Below are positions 26,738-34,172 of a stretch of 64,000 nucleotides of DNA, in pieces. A model generated the notes under the pieces. It saw only the letters and a program-made list of their open reading frames with translations, had not been told where the DNA came from and did not search any database. The translations under genes were made by a program, and so were the position numbers. The number at the start of each line of letters is the position of its first letter. Position 1 is the stretch's first letter. This stretch comes from CAJXVA01 sp963761755 (GTDB taxonomy: Bacteria > Myxococcota_A > Polyangia > Nannocystales > Nannocystaceae), in the NCBI GenBank assembly GCA_963761755.1, contig CAVXIC010000011.1, forward strand, positions 62,001-126,000, given 5' to 3'.

Positions 26738-28320
26738 GCGTCGCGACCGCGGCGTTGGCCAGCACGCTCGTGCTCGCGCCGGCCGAAGACGTCTCCGAGC
26801 CTACGACGCAGGGGCTCGGCAACTACGGCGCGACCTTGGGCCAGCGCCGGGCCAAGATCTGGGACATCGGCGGCTACGCGCGCACCCGCGGCGAGCTGCA
26901 GCACAACTATGACCTCGACCACGGCCCCACACCCGGTGGCCAGCTGCTCTACCCGCTGCCGCTGGGCGATCCCACGCGGCAGCTCCTGACCCGCGCAGAC
27001 ATGCGGCTGCGAACCGACCTGTCCGCCCGTGCCCCGCGCGGATGGGTGCAGATGACGGTCCGCTTCGACATCCTCGACAATGTCGCGCTGGGTTCCGCGC
27101 CCGCCGGAATCCCGGCTGCGACCACCTCGCAGGTGTCTCCGCCCAACGTGCTTCGGGTCAAGCGCGCCTACGCGCAGGTGCTCACGCCCCTGGGCGTCGT
27201 CGCTATCGGGCGAATGGGCAACCACTGGGGGTTGGGGATGCTGGCCAACAGCGGCGACTGCGTCGGCTGTGACAGCAGCGACGGTACCGATCGGATCGCG
27301 TGGGCGCTGCCAGCGTTCGGCCACGTCTTCGCGGTGGCCTACGACATCTCCGCCACCGGTCCCTTTGTCCCCGACCGCGCCGGCAACCGGGTCATCGGCG
27401 TCGCGCCCCGAGCCGCCGTACACTCGGTCACCGGGGCATTCTTGCGGACGCGCTCCGTCAACTCGCTCGCGCGCCGCCGCAGGGGCGGTCGGCTCACCTT
27501 CGAGTACGGCGCGTACGGATCCTACCGCTGGCAGCGACTGGACGTGCCGAGCACGTATCTTCCGCTGGCATCGCCCGCGCCTCAGCTCGACCGCGGGCAG
27601 CTCATGATTCGCGGGTACGAAGCGGCAGCGACCGACGCGTGGCTGCGCTTCACCGGAAAGTGGTTCAGAGCCGAGGCCGAGGGCGCGTTCCTGTGGGCGA
27701 GAGTCGAGCAGCCTTCGCTCATTCCAGGGGTGCAGCTGCCCCAGGCCGCGACGTCCACTCAAGGGGGATTCGCGCTGGAGAGCGCCTTGGGCGAGGTGGG
27801 CGGTCGCTGGGATGTCGGCGTCGACGTCGGCTTCGCGAGCGGGGACCGTGCGCCCGGCTTTGGAGCGTATCCCGCCATCAACGGCGCGGCTCCGGTCGCC
27901 GGCGACCTCGAGGGCGCACAGGCGCGCCCGCCGTACGACAACTCGGTCGACAACTTCCGGTTTCATCCGGACTACCGGATCGACCGCATCCTCTTTCGCG
28001 AGATCATCGGGACCGTCACCGACGCCACCTACCTTCGACCCCACGCGCGATACACCGCGTGGGCTGGCCACACCGGCCAGCTCGAGCTGCATCTGGCCGG
28101 GGTCTTCTCGGCTGCGGTCGAGCCGACGTCGGCTCCGGGGCAGCAGAGGCCCTTGGGGATCGAGATCGACCCTTCGATCGTGTACCGCACCAACTTCCAG
28201 CTCGAGGCCGCCTTCGAGCCCGCGGTGCTCCTCCCGCTGTCCGGGCTCGACAACGTCGCGGCGGGCGTCTCGGCCAAGCCCGCTCAGCTGTATCGCGCCC
28301 GTCTGCAGTTCAACTTCTAG
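26734..28320 (+). CDS. Outer-membrane beta-barrel protein (TIGR04551-like)
   Basis: 528 aa, GTG start overlapping the previous stop (GTGA). A hydrophobic N-terminus (VATAALASTLVLAPAEDV) serves as signal peptide. The body is a run of amphipathic strands (GGYARTRGELQHNYDLD, MGNHWGLGM, FEYGAYGSYRWQRL, GRWDVGVDVGFASGDRAPG) and ends in the C-terminal aromatic signature LYRARLQFNF of outer-membrane barrels. It resembles the myxobacterial TIGR04551 family, from memory. Position between an esterase lipoprotein and PHA genes suggests a role in taking up hydrophobic acids or esters. Confidence 0.78.
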   Translation: MSVATAALASTLVLAPAEDVSEPTTQGLGNYGATLGQRRAKIWDIGGYARTRGELQHNYDLDHGPTPGGQLLYPLPLGDPTRQLLTRADMRLRTDLSARAPRGWVQMTVRFDILDNVALGSAPAGIPAATTSQVSPPNVLRVKRAYAQVLTPLGVVAIGRMGNHWGLGMLANSGDCVGCDSSDGTDRIAWALPAFGHVFAVAYDISATGPFVPDRAGNRVIGVAPRAAVHSVTGAFLRTRSVNSLARRRRGGRLTFEYGAYGSYRWQRLDVPSTYLPLASPAPQLDRGQLMIRGYEAAATDAWLRFTGKWFRAEAEGAFLWARVEQPSLIPGVQLPQAATSTQGGFALESALGEVGGRWDVGVDVGFASGDRAPGFGAYPAINGAAPVAGDLEGAQARPPYDNSVDNFRFHPDYRIDRILFREIIGTVTDATYLRPHARYTAWAGHTGQLELHLAGVFSAAVEPTSAPGQQRPLGIEIDPSIVYRTNFQLEAAFEPAVLLPLSGLDNVAAGVSAKPAQLYRARLQFNF

Positions 28321-28329
28321 GAGCCCGCC

Positions 28330-29166
28330 ATGAACACGCTTCGCATCGCCAGCATCGCCACGCTCATCCTCGTCGGCTGCGACGGCAACGGAACGCTCCC
28401 GCCGGACCGTGAACCCTACGAGGGGGAAGCCGAGGTCCCGCTCGACTGCATTCCCAACCTCGACGGCATCATCGAGGCCGACGAGATTCCGCTGGTTCTC
28501 GACACCGAGGTCACGTACCTGGTCTCGCCGCCCGGAGAGCTCCGCGAGGTGGACAGCCGCGGAACGGCCGACGCGGAGAGGACGGTGTGGGACTGGTCGA
28601 TCGATCGGGCGGATGACCAGCTCGCGCGGGTGACCGCCGTTTCGATCACCGATCGCTGGTACGCAGACCGGTTTCCACCCGAAGCCTTCATCGCGCCGTT
28701 CGACGACGGCGGTAGCACGGAGACGATCTCGCTGCGCGACGATGACGGGCTCTACGTCCTCGGGGTGGCCTCTCGCGAGCCCGATCCGCCCTCGGGTCGC
28801 ACGCTGCTCGTCTACGATGAGCCGATCCTCATCGTCCGCTTCCCCATCGAGCCCGGGGACGCCTACTCCAACTCCGCCAACGTGCAGGACGCGGTGTTCA
28901 GCGGCATTCCCTACGCGGCCCGCGACACCTACGACGTCGAGGTCTCGGCGCTGGGCGAGATGCGCCTGCCCAGCCTCACGTTCACCCAGACGCACCAGGT
29001 CCAAGTTCAGCTCACCGTCGAGCCGGCGCTCGGCGAGACGACGACGCTTCGTCAGGTGAGCTATTTCTTCGAGTGCTTCGGTGAAGTGGCACGAGCCACC
29101 AGCCAGCTCGACGAGCCCGATCCCTTGTTTACCGACGCGGCCGAGGTTCGGCGCCTCGGCTATTGA
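28330..29166 (+). CDS. Lipoprotein paralogous to the operon's first gene
   Basis: 278 aa with AGGAG upstream. Lipobox LVGC (C17). The mature protein lacks the long Ser/Thr linker of its paralogue but shares its folded part, from DCIPNLDGIIEADE to FTDAAEVRRLGY, with the same invariant cysteines near each end. The two paralogues bracket the esterase and barrel genes. No known family was recognised. It is followed after 24 bp by the small PhaE-like gene. Confidence 0.72.
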   Translation: MNTLRIASIATLILVGCDGNGTLPPDREPYEGEAEVPLDCIPNLDGIIEADEIPLVLDTEVTYLVSPPGELREVDSRGTADAERTVWDWSIDRADDQLARVTAVSITDRWYADRFPPEAFIAPFDDGGSTETISLRDDDGLYVLGVASREPDPPSGRTLLVYDEPILIVRFPIEPGDAYSNSANVQDAVFSGIPYAARDTYDVEVSALGEMRLPSLTFTQTHQVQVQLTVEPALGETTTLRQVSYFFECFGEVARATSQLDEPDPLFTDAAEVRRLGY

Positions 29167-29190
29167 GTCCACACGACGCTACGGAGCCTC

Positions 29191-29481
29191 ATGACCCTCT
29201 GGAAGAATTGGAAGTCCGCATTCGACACCTGGGAGAACACCACCGCCCAGCTGCTCGAGCCCTTCATCCGCAGCTCGACCGTACTCGAACCGGTGGGGCT
29301 TGCGCTCAGCGCCACGATGAAGCTCAAGGCGATGAGCGACAGGGTCACCGCGGCGTGGTGGGGCTCCTTGGGCCTACCGACCAAGCGCGACCAAGAGCGC
29401 GCGTTGCACAAGCTCAACGTCCTCGAGAGCCGCTTGCTCGATCTCGAGGAACAGCTCGAAGACGCTCGGACGGTGGACTGA
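29191..29481 (+). CDS. 96-residue helical protein, candidate mini-PhaE/PhaR-type PHA synthase subunit
   Basis: 96 aa. N-terminal helix WKNWKSAFDTWENTTAQLLE, a middle containing AAWWGSLGLPTKRDQ, and a C-terminal heptad region (ALHKLNVLESRLLDLEEQLE). The GLPTKRDQ turn followed by a short coiled coil is the same arrangement as the C-terminus of PhaE/PhaR subunits of class III/IV synthases and of some phasins. The stop overlaps the ligase start (TGATG). No full-length phaE lies in the window, so this may be the reduced partner of PhaC. Otherwise it is a second phasin. Confidence 0.6.
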   Translation: MTLWKNWKSAFDTWENTTAQLLEPFIRSSTVLEPVGLALSATMKLKAMSDRVTAAWWGSLGLPTKRDQERALHKLNVLESRLLDLEEQLEDARTVD

Positions 29482-31208
29482 TGGACGTCTCAGCGCATCT
29501 GGAGATCAAGCCTGCGCCCGCGGTGCTGCTCGAGCGAGCGGCGACCCGAGCTGCGCAGCCGCGCTACATGCTGCCGACGAGCGAGGGTGGCTGGAAACCC
29601 TTGAGCTGGGGCGAACATGCAGAGGCGGTCCAGGACACGGCAGCGGCGCTCATCGAGCGGGGCTTGGCGGCGACCGAACGGATCGCGATCTTCTCGGGCA
29701 ACAGCACGGCGTGGATCGAGTCGGCGCTCGGTGCCCAGGCCGCAGGCCTCGTCGTCGTTCCGATCTACCCGGCATCGACGGCCGAGCAGGCCGGCTACGT
29801 GCTGGACCACAGTGATGCGCGCGTGCTCTTCGTCGCTGGCGAAGACCTGCTCCGCTGCGCGCTTCGGGCGTGGGAGTCGCTCGAGAGCGTCGGCACGGTG
29901 GTCGTCCTCGACGAGACGTCGGTCGACGCCGTGCTGGACGGCATGAGCGACGACGGAGAGCGCGTGCCCGCGACGACCTGGGTGGAGCGTCGCTTCGTGC
30001 ACGTCTCCACGCTGCGTGCGGAGGGGCGAGCCGCTCGGTCGTCCAAGCCGGGTCTCGTCCAGGCGCGGCTCGACGCGATCGACCTCGCCGACCCGGCGCT
30101 GATGCTCTACACCAGCGGAACGACCGGGCGTCCCAAGGGCGTGCCGCTCACCCATCAGAACATCGGCGTCAACGCCCACGACTGGATCGTGAACAACGGC
30201 CCTGGGCTCCCCGATGATGGGGTCGACCTGCTCTGGCTTCCGATGAGTCACATCTTCGGGTTCGGCGAGGCGTGTCTGGGCAACAACCTCGGTTTCACGT
30301 CGTACATGTGCGGTCCCAAGGAGGTCATGGACGTCGTCCAAAAGGTCCGGCCCAACGTGTTCATGAGCGTGCCGGCGTACTGGGAGAAGCTCGCCGGAAG
30401 CTCGATCGGCATCGAAGACGACGCGGCGGCCAAGCAAAAGCTCGCCGACGCGACCGGCGGGCGCCTGCAGTTCTGCCTGTCGGGTGGCGCGGGACTCAGC
30501 ATCCCGGTCAAGGAGCACTTCAAGCGCTGCGGCGTCGTCATCATCGAGGGCTACGGCCTTACGGAGTGCTCGCCGACGCTGACGCTAAACCGGCCGGGGG
30601 ACTACCGCTTCGACTCGGTCGGGAAGCCGCTGCAGTCGGTGCAGATCGAGCTGGCCCACGATGGTGAGATCCTCGCCCGCGGGCCGAGCGTGTTCGGGGG
30701 CTACCACAAGGACCCGGGGGCCACCGCGGCAGCGTTCGACGACGAGGGATGGTTCAAGACCGGGGACATCGGACGCTGGACCGAAGACGGGTTCTTGCAG
30801 ATCATCGATCGCAAGAAGGAGATCCTGGTGACCGCGGGGGGCAAGAACGTCCCTCCGGCCAACATCGAGCGGCTCTTCGCCAGCGACCCGATGTTCGCCC
30901 ACGTCGTGGTCTACGGGGACGGCCGCAAGTATCTGGTCGCCGGGGTTTGGCTCGACCAGGCCGTGCTCACTGCGCGTCTCGCCGCCAGCGGCGGAGACCC
31001 CCACGACGCTGCGGCTCGAGAGGCGCTCGTGCAGACGGCGGTCGACGCGGCCAACGCCAAGCTCGCTCGTTTCGAGCAGATCAAGCGCTTCCGCATCATG
31101 GAGCGCCCGCTGACGGTCGAGGCCGGCTTGCTCACGAGCACGCTCAAGATTCGGCGAAAACACGTGTACGAAGCGTTCTCGTCCGCGTTCGAAGGGCTCT
31201 ACGCATGA
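29481..31208 (+). CDS. AMP-forming acyl-CoA synthetase (fatty-acid/hydroxyacid-CoA ligase)
   Basis: 575 aa. Adenylate-forming motifs in order: P-loop YTSGTTGRPKGV (about 209-220), EGYGLTE (about 355), TGDIG (about 433) and the hinge DRKKEILVTAGGKNV with the following lysine region. The overall pattern fits long-chain acyl-CoA synthetases of the FadD15/AMP-binding group. It would convert free acids and CoA to acyl-CoA in the cytosol at the cost of ATP to AMP. It is translationally coupled on both sides (TGATG upstream, ATGA with phaC), which argues that its product is meant for the synthase. Confidence 0.92.
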   Translation: MDVSAHLEIKPAPAVLLERAATRAAQPRYMLPTSEGGWKPLSWGEHAEAVQDTAAALIERGLAATERIAIFSGNSTAWIESALGAQAAGLVVVPIYPASTAEQAGYVLDHSDARVLFVAGEDLLRCALRAWESLESVGTVVVLDETSVDAVLDGMSDDGERVPATTWVERRFVHVSTLRAEGRAARSSKPGLVQARLDAIDLADPALMLYTSGTTGRPKGVPLTHQNIGVNAHDWIVNNGPGLPDDGVDLLWLPMSHIFGFGEACLGNNLGFTSYMCGPKEVMDVVQKVRPNVFMSVPAYWEKLAGSSIGIEDDAAAKQKLADATGGRLQFCLSGGAGLSIPVKEHFKRCGVVIIEGYGLTECSPTLTLNRPGDYRFDSVGKPLQSVQIELAHDGEILARGPSVFGGYHKDPGATAAAFDDEGWFKTGDIGRWTEDGFLQIIDRKKEILVTAGGKNVPPANIERLFASDPMFAHVVVYGDGRKYLVAGVWLDQAVLTARLAASGGDPHDAAAREALVQTAVDAANAKLARFEQIKRFRIMERPLTVEAGLLTSTLKIRRKHVYEAFSSAFEGLYA

Positions 31209-32278
31209 TCCCCGCGCGCATCAAGGGCGTGTTCAACCTGGCTCGGCGCGCGAAACGAGGCCTCCCCGACGTTGGCCTCTCGCCCGCGGATGTCGTGCAC
31301 ACCGAGAACAAGTGGTCGCTGCTGCGGTATCGGCCCCGCCCCGAGGGGGTCGAGCCGGGCGCAAAGCCCATCGTCCTGGTGCCATCGCTCATCAACCGGC
31401 ACTACGTGCTCGACCTGATGCCGGAGAAGAGCTTCGTCGAGTACCTCATCGATCAGGGGCGGGACGTCTACATCATCGATTGGGGGACCCCGACGGCCGA
31501 AGATCGGTACGTCACCTTCGACGACATCGCCGACCGGATTCTCGCGCGGGCGTTTCGGGTTGCGGCGAAGAGCTCGGGCAGCGAGGACGTGCACGTGCTG
31601 GGCTACTGCCTCGGTGGCACCCTCACGGCGATTCACGCCGCCGTGCGTCCGCGTCGCATCGCCACGCTCACGCTGCTGGCCGCTCCGGTCGAGTTCCACG
31701 ACGACGGTCCGCTGTCCAAGTGGACGAACACCAAGACCTTCGATTTGGACGCCCTGGTCTCTGCCACCGGCCTGGTGCCGTGGCAGCTGATGCAGGCGGC
31801 CTTCTACATGCTGCGCCCGACGATGGTCTTGTCCAAAGCGGCGACGCTGGCGGACCGCGCCTGGAACGACGAGTTCCTGGACGGCTTCTTGGCGATCGAG
31901 CGCTGGGGCAACGACAACGTCTCGTTCCCGGGCGAGTGCTACAAGCGCTACATCGGCCGGCTCTACCGCGACAACGCCCTGATTCACGACGGCTTCTCGC
32001 TCAGCGGGCAGCCCGTGCGGCTGTCCAACATCCGCTGCCCGGTCCATACCGTGACCTTCGGGCACGACAACATCGTGCCGTGGCGCAGCGCGGCCAAGCT
32101 GATGGACGTGATCAGCAGCGACGACAGCAAGCATCTGCATCTGCCTGGCGGGCACGTGGGCGCCGTCGTGTCCAAGAAGGCCAAGCACAAGCTGTGGCCC
32201 GAGCTGCTCGCCTGGTGGCGGGACCGCGATGGTGGCCCGGCGCTGCGGTCGGTGTCGGGCGAAGCGTCGGGCGGCTGA
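31205..32278 (+). CDS. phaC: Class III-type poly(3-hydroxyalkanoate) synthase
   Basis: 357 aa from the ATG at 31205, overlapping the ligase stop (ATGA). The length is that of class III/IV PhaC. The modified lipase box is GYCLGG with nucleophile C135; the triad is completed by D288 (GHDNIVPW) and H317 (GGHVG). VPSLINRHYVLDLMPEKSFV and DVYIIDWGTP are typical PhaC blocks. It polymerises (R)-3-hydroxyacyl-CoA into PHA granules. Class III enzymes need PhaE; only the 96-residue protein two genes upstream is available here. Confidence 0.93.
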   Translation: MIPARIKGVFNLARRAKRGLPDVGLSPADVVHTENKWSLLRYRPRPEGVEPGAKPIVLVPSLINRHYVLDLMPEKSFVEYLIDQGRDVYIIDWGTPTAEDRYVTFDDIADRILARAFRVAAKSSGSEDVHVLGYCLGGTLTAIHAAVRPRRIATLTLLAAPVEFHDDGPLSKWTNTKTFDLDALVSATGLVPWQLMQAAFYMLRPTMVLSKAATLADRAWNDEFLDGFLAIERWGNDNVSFPGECYKRYIGRLYRDNALIHDGFSLSGQPVRLSNIRCPVHTVTFGHDNIVPWRSAAKLMDVISSDDSKHLHLPGGHVGAVVSKKAKHKLWPELLAWWRDRDGGPALRSVSGEASGG

Positions 32279-32302
32279 GTTCCGCCGCGGGGAGGGGCAG
32301 GG

Positions 32303-32308
32303 TAGTCT
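32303..32308 (+). promoter_or_regulatory. Putative -10 box (TAGTCT) for a leaderless transcript
   Basis: TAGTCT ends exactly 6 nt before the ATG at 32315, so transcription would begin at the start codon. It is the same hexamer as before the PHA operon and the kinase gene. Confidence 0.45.
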
Positions 32309-32314
32309 CCGTTG

Positions 32315-33331
32315 ATGCGTCGTGAAACCGTGCTCGCGGTCGTCGTGTCCTTGGGTGCCTTCGTTGCGTGCGACGGCCAGCCGAAGGAGCCGCCGCCGTC
32401 CAAGACCAGCGAACGTCCGGTGGCGGAGGCCGCGGGGGCCGTGAAGTCCCAAGACGCCAAGGTCGAAGTCATCCGGCCCGACGCCAAACCCGAATCCGCG
32501 GATCCGCCGGTCGAGGATCCCGAACACCTCGTCGTGGCCGAGCCCGGCGAGGCGTACGGGCAGGTTTTGATTCAGACGCGGTCGGACGAGGACCACATCG
32601 CCGAGCTGACGATCGTCCGAGCCGAGGAGGTCAAGGCTCGAAGCGGCACGCTCCCGTATACGGCCGAGCCACGCATCTTGGTGGCGGAGGGAGCGATGGA
32701 CCTGGATGAATCGGACCTGATGGGCTCGGGGCTCGCGCTGGACATCGACGGAGATGGCAAGACCTCCAGCAAGGTGCGCTCGAAGTGCGACGGCGCCGCC
32801 GCGGTCTTGCAGCTCGAGCCTCCGACGCGGCTCGAGCCCGTGACCGAGCTGTCCGAAGCCGTCGCGCGCTTCGACTACGGGCTCGAAGGGTCCCGGCTCC
32901 TGGCCCGCGATCATGCCGGCGCCGTGCTGTACGCGCCCTGCAACGGAGACCGCGTCGTGCTGGGGTTCGATCCCGAAGCGCCGCTGCGGATGTTCTCGGT
33001 GGCGAGTCCCGCTGTCTTCGTCGTGTACCGGGCCGAGGTCGATTCGATCGAGGCGCCGGACCCCTTCTCCTTGAAGTCGCTCAGCGCGGGTGAGACGGGG
33101 CTGGACCACGAACTCCACTCGTTCCGCGAGGTCTCGGTGGAGAAGGGCACGGCGAAGTTCTATGCTGCACACTTGGTCGTCTTCGCGATCGATGCCGTCG
33201 CTCCGCTGCAGCACGTCGTCGTCACCATCTCCGGGCAAAAGCCAGAGTTCGCGACCGCTTCGATCAACGAAGTCGACGAGGCCGGCCATCGAATTCGCTA
33301 CGGCGACGGTTTTCGCCCGTTCCCCGAATAA
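32315..33331 (+). CDS. Lipoprotein of unknown function
   Basis: 338 aa from the ATG at 32315. Lipobox AFVAC with a short mature linker rich in Pro, Glu and Ala. The folded part (about 85-338) is beta-rich, with two cysteines (KCDGAA, YAPCNGDR), and shows no recognised domain. A peroxiredoxin gene follows after 4 bp, so the two are co-transcribed and both are predicted lipoproteins, hinting at a shared envelope role. Confidence 0.7.
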   Translation: MRRETVLAVVVSLGAFVACDGQPKEPPPSKTSERPVAEAAGAVKSQDAKVEVIRPDAKPESADPPVEDPEHLVVAEPGEAYGQVLIQTRSDEDHIAELTIVRAEEVKARSGTLPYTAEPRILVAEGAMDLDESDLMGSGLALDIDGDGKTSSKVRSKCDGAAAVLQLEPPTRLEPVTELSEAVARFDYGLEGSRLLARDHAGAVLYAPCNGDRVVLGFDPEAPLRMFSVASPAVFVVYRAEVDSIEAPDPFSLKSLSAGETGLDHELHSFREVSVEKGTAKFYAAHLVVFAIDAVAPLQHVVVTISGQKPEFATASINEVDEAGHRIRYGDGFRPFPE

Positions 33332-33335
33332 CCAC

Positions 33336-33866
33336 ATGACACCGCTCCCATTCCGACCGTCCGTCTTGGCGCTCGCGCTGGTTTGTGGCCTGCTCGCCTG
33401 TTCGGCTGGGTCCTCCCGACTGGCCGAAGGCGCCGCGGCGCCGGCCCTCTGGGCGCAAGCCCACGACGGCACCCTGATCGATCTTTCAAGGCTCGGCGGT
33501 CGGCCAACGCTCGTCTTCTTCTATCCAAAGGACGGCACACCCGGTTGCACGACCGAGGCTTGTGCCTTCCGCGACGTCTGGGACCGATATGAAGCGGCGG
33601 GCGTCGCGATCGTCGGCGTGTCGGCCGATTCGCTGGAGTCGCACCGAGCCTTTGCGGCCCAGCACCAGCTTCCCTTTCCTCTGGTCGCGGACGAGGACGG
33701 GACGTGGGCGAAAGCGTTCGGTGTGGACAGCACCCTGGGGATGACCCGGCGCGAGAGCTTCTTGATCGGCCCCGATGGAGCCGTGGTCAAGGTCTACCCC
33801 GGGGTCGATCCGGGGGTGCACGCGACGGACGTCCTCGGGGACGTCCGGGCCCTTGGGCCCGACTGA
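33336..33866 (+). CDS. Lipid-anchored Bcp/PrxQ-type peroxiredoxin
   Basis: 176 aa. A signal peptide with lipobox GLLAC (C22) precedes a standard thioredoxin-fold peroxiredoxin. The active site TPGCTTEAC has peroxidatic C71 and resolving C76, the PrxQ spacing; FFYPKDG and GVSADSLESH are family blocks. It reduces hydroperoxides with thiol donors. PrxQ proteins are usually cytosolic, so the lipid anchor indicates protection of the envelope. Confidence 0.87.
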   Translation: MTPLPFRPSVLALALVCGLLACSAGSSRLAEGAAAPALWAQAHDGTLIDLSRLGGRPTLVFFYPKDGTPGCTTEACAFRDVWDRYEAAGVAIVGVSADSLESHRAFAAQHQLPFPLVADEDGTWAKAFGVDSTLGMTRRESFLIGPDGAVVKVYPGVDPGVHATDVLGDVRALGPD

Positions 33867-33881
33867 GTTCGAGCCCTTCGA

Positions 33882-33887
33882 TACACT
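33882..33887 (+). promoter_or_regulatory. Putative -10 box (TACACT) for the small-ORF transcript
   Basis: TACACT lies 16 bp after the peroxiredoxin stop codon. It would start a transcript near 33894 with about 80 nt of leader before the ATG at 33974, in contrast to the near-leaderless starts elsewhere in the window. No clear -35. Confidence 0.35.
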
Positions 33888-33914
33888 GTCCACGCGGGCA
33901 GGTCGATGAAGCGT

Positions 33915-33967
33915 CGGGAGCTTTGGTGTTCTCCCGCTTCTCCTTGTCCTGACCCTGGAGCGGGAGG
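33915..33967 (+). promoter_or_regulatory. Leader RNA with two mutually exclusive hairpins over a ribosome binding site
   Basis: Hairpin A: CGGGAG (33915-33920) with CTCCCG (33931-33936), 10-nt loop. Hairpin B: CTCCCGCTTC (33931-33940) with GGAGCGGGAG (33957-33966), 10 pairs with one G-U. Both use the same CTCCCG strand. Hairpin B buries the GGGAGG Shine-Dalgarno of the 38-codon ORF at 33974; hairpin A frees it. This is the layout of an RNA switch or attenuator. The ligand, if any, is unknown. Confidence 0.5.
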
Positions 33968-33973
33968 ACCAAT

Positions 33974-34090
33974 ATGAAGAACGGGACGATCATGGTGGCA
34001 GGTCGTGCCCGGACACCGCACGAGGGTTCTCGAGCGAAGACGCCCTCCGAACAGATGCTCGTGTGTCGCACGGGCTGCTACATGTGGTGA
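33974..34090 (+). CDS. 38-residue peptide, candidate peptide precursor
   Basis: ATG at 33974 preceded by GGGAGG at about 7 nt, the best ribosome site in this part of the window. The peptide has a Gly/Arg/Thr/Ser-rich basic N-terminal part (GRARTPHEGSRAKTPSEQ) and ends CRTGCYMW, a CxxxC pair followed by two aromatic residues and Met. There is no hydrophobic signal segment. The form resembles a leader plus core of a ribosomally made modified peptide, or a regulatory leader peptide. No modifying enzyme is adjacent; the neighbours are envelope proteins and a pseudokinase. Confidence 0.5.
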   Translation: MKNGTIMVAGRARTPHEGSRAKTPSEQMLVCRTGCYMW

Positions 34091-34097
34091 GTCGACG

Positions 34098-34172
34098 ATG
34101 CCGATGGTCCCCAGACTTGTGTCGCGCCTGGCGATGGCACACCATGAACATCGTTCCGCAAGGCGACGCTGA
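34098..34172 (+). CDS. Possible 24-residue basic peptide, coupled to the next gene
   Basis: ATG at 34098 with a weak GGTGAG upstream; the stop overlaps the next start as TGATG (34170-34174). The peptide (MPMVPRLVSRLA...) is basic and His/Arg-rich at its end. It could simply be a chance ORF or a short upstream ORF that couples translation of the gene at 34172. Confidence 0.2.
   Translation: MPMVPRLVSRLAMAHHEHRSARRR

Noticed and set aside
34098..34172. 24-codon ORF as a second peptide gene
   Set aside because: Only a weak ribosome site and an Arg/His-rich product; listed with low confidence because of the TGATG junction, but not treated as a finding.
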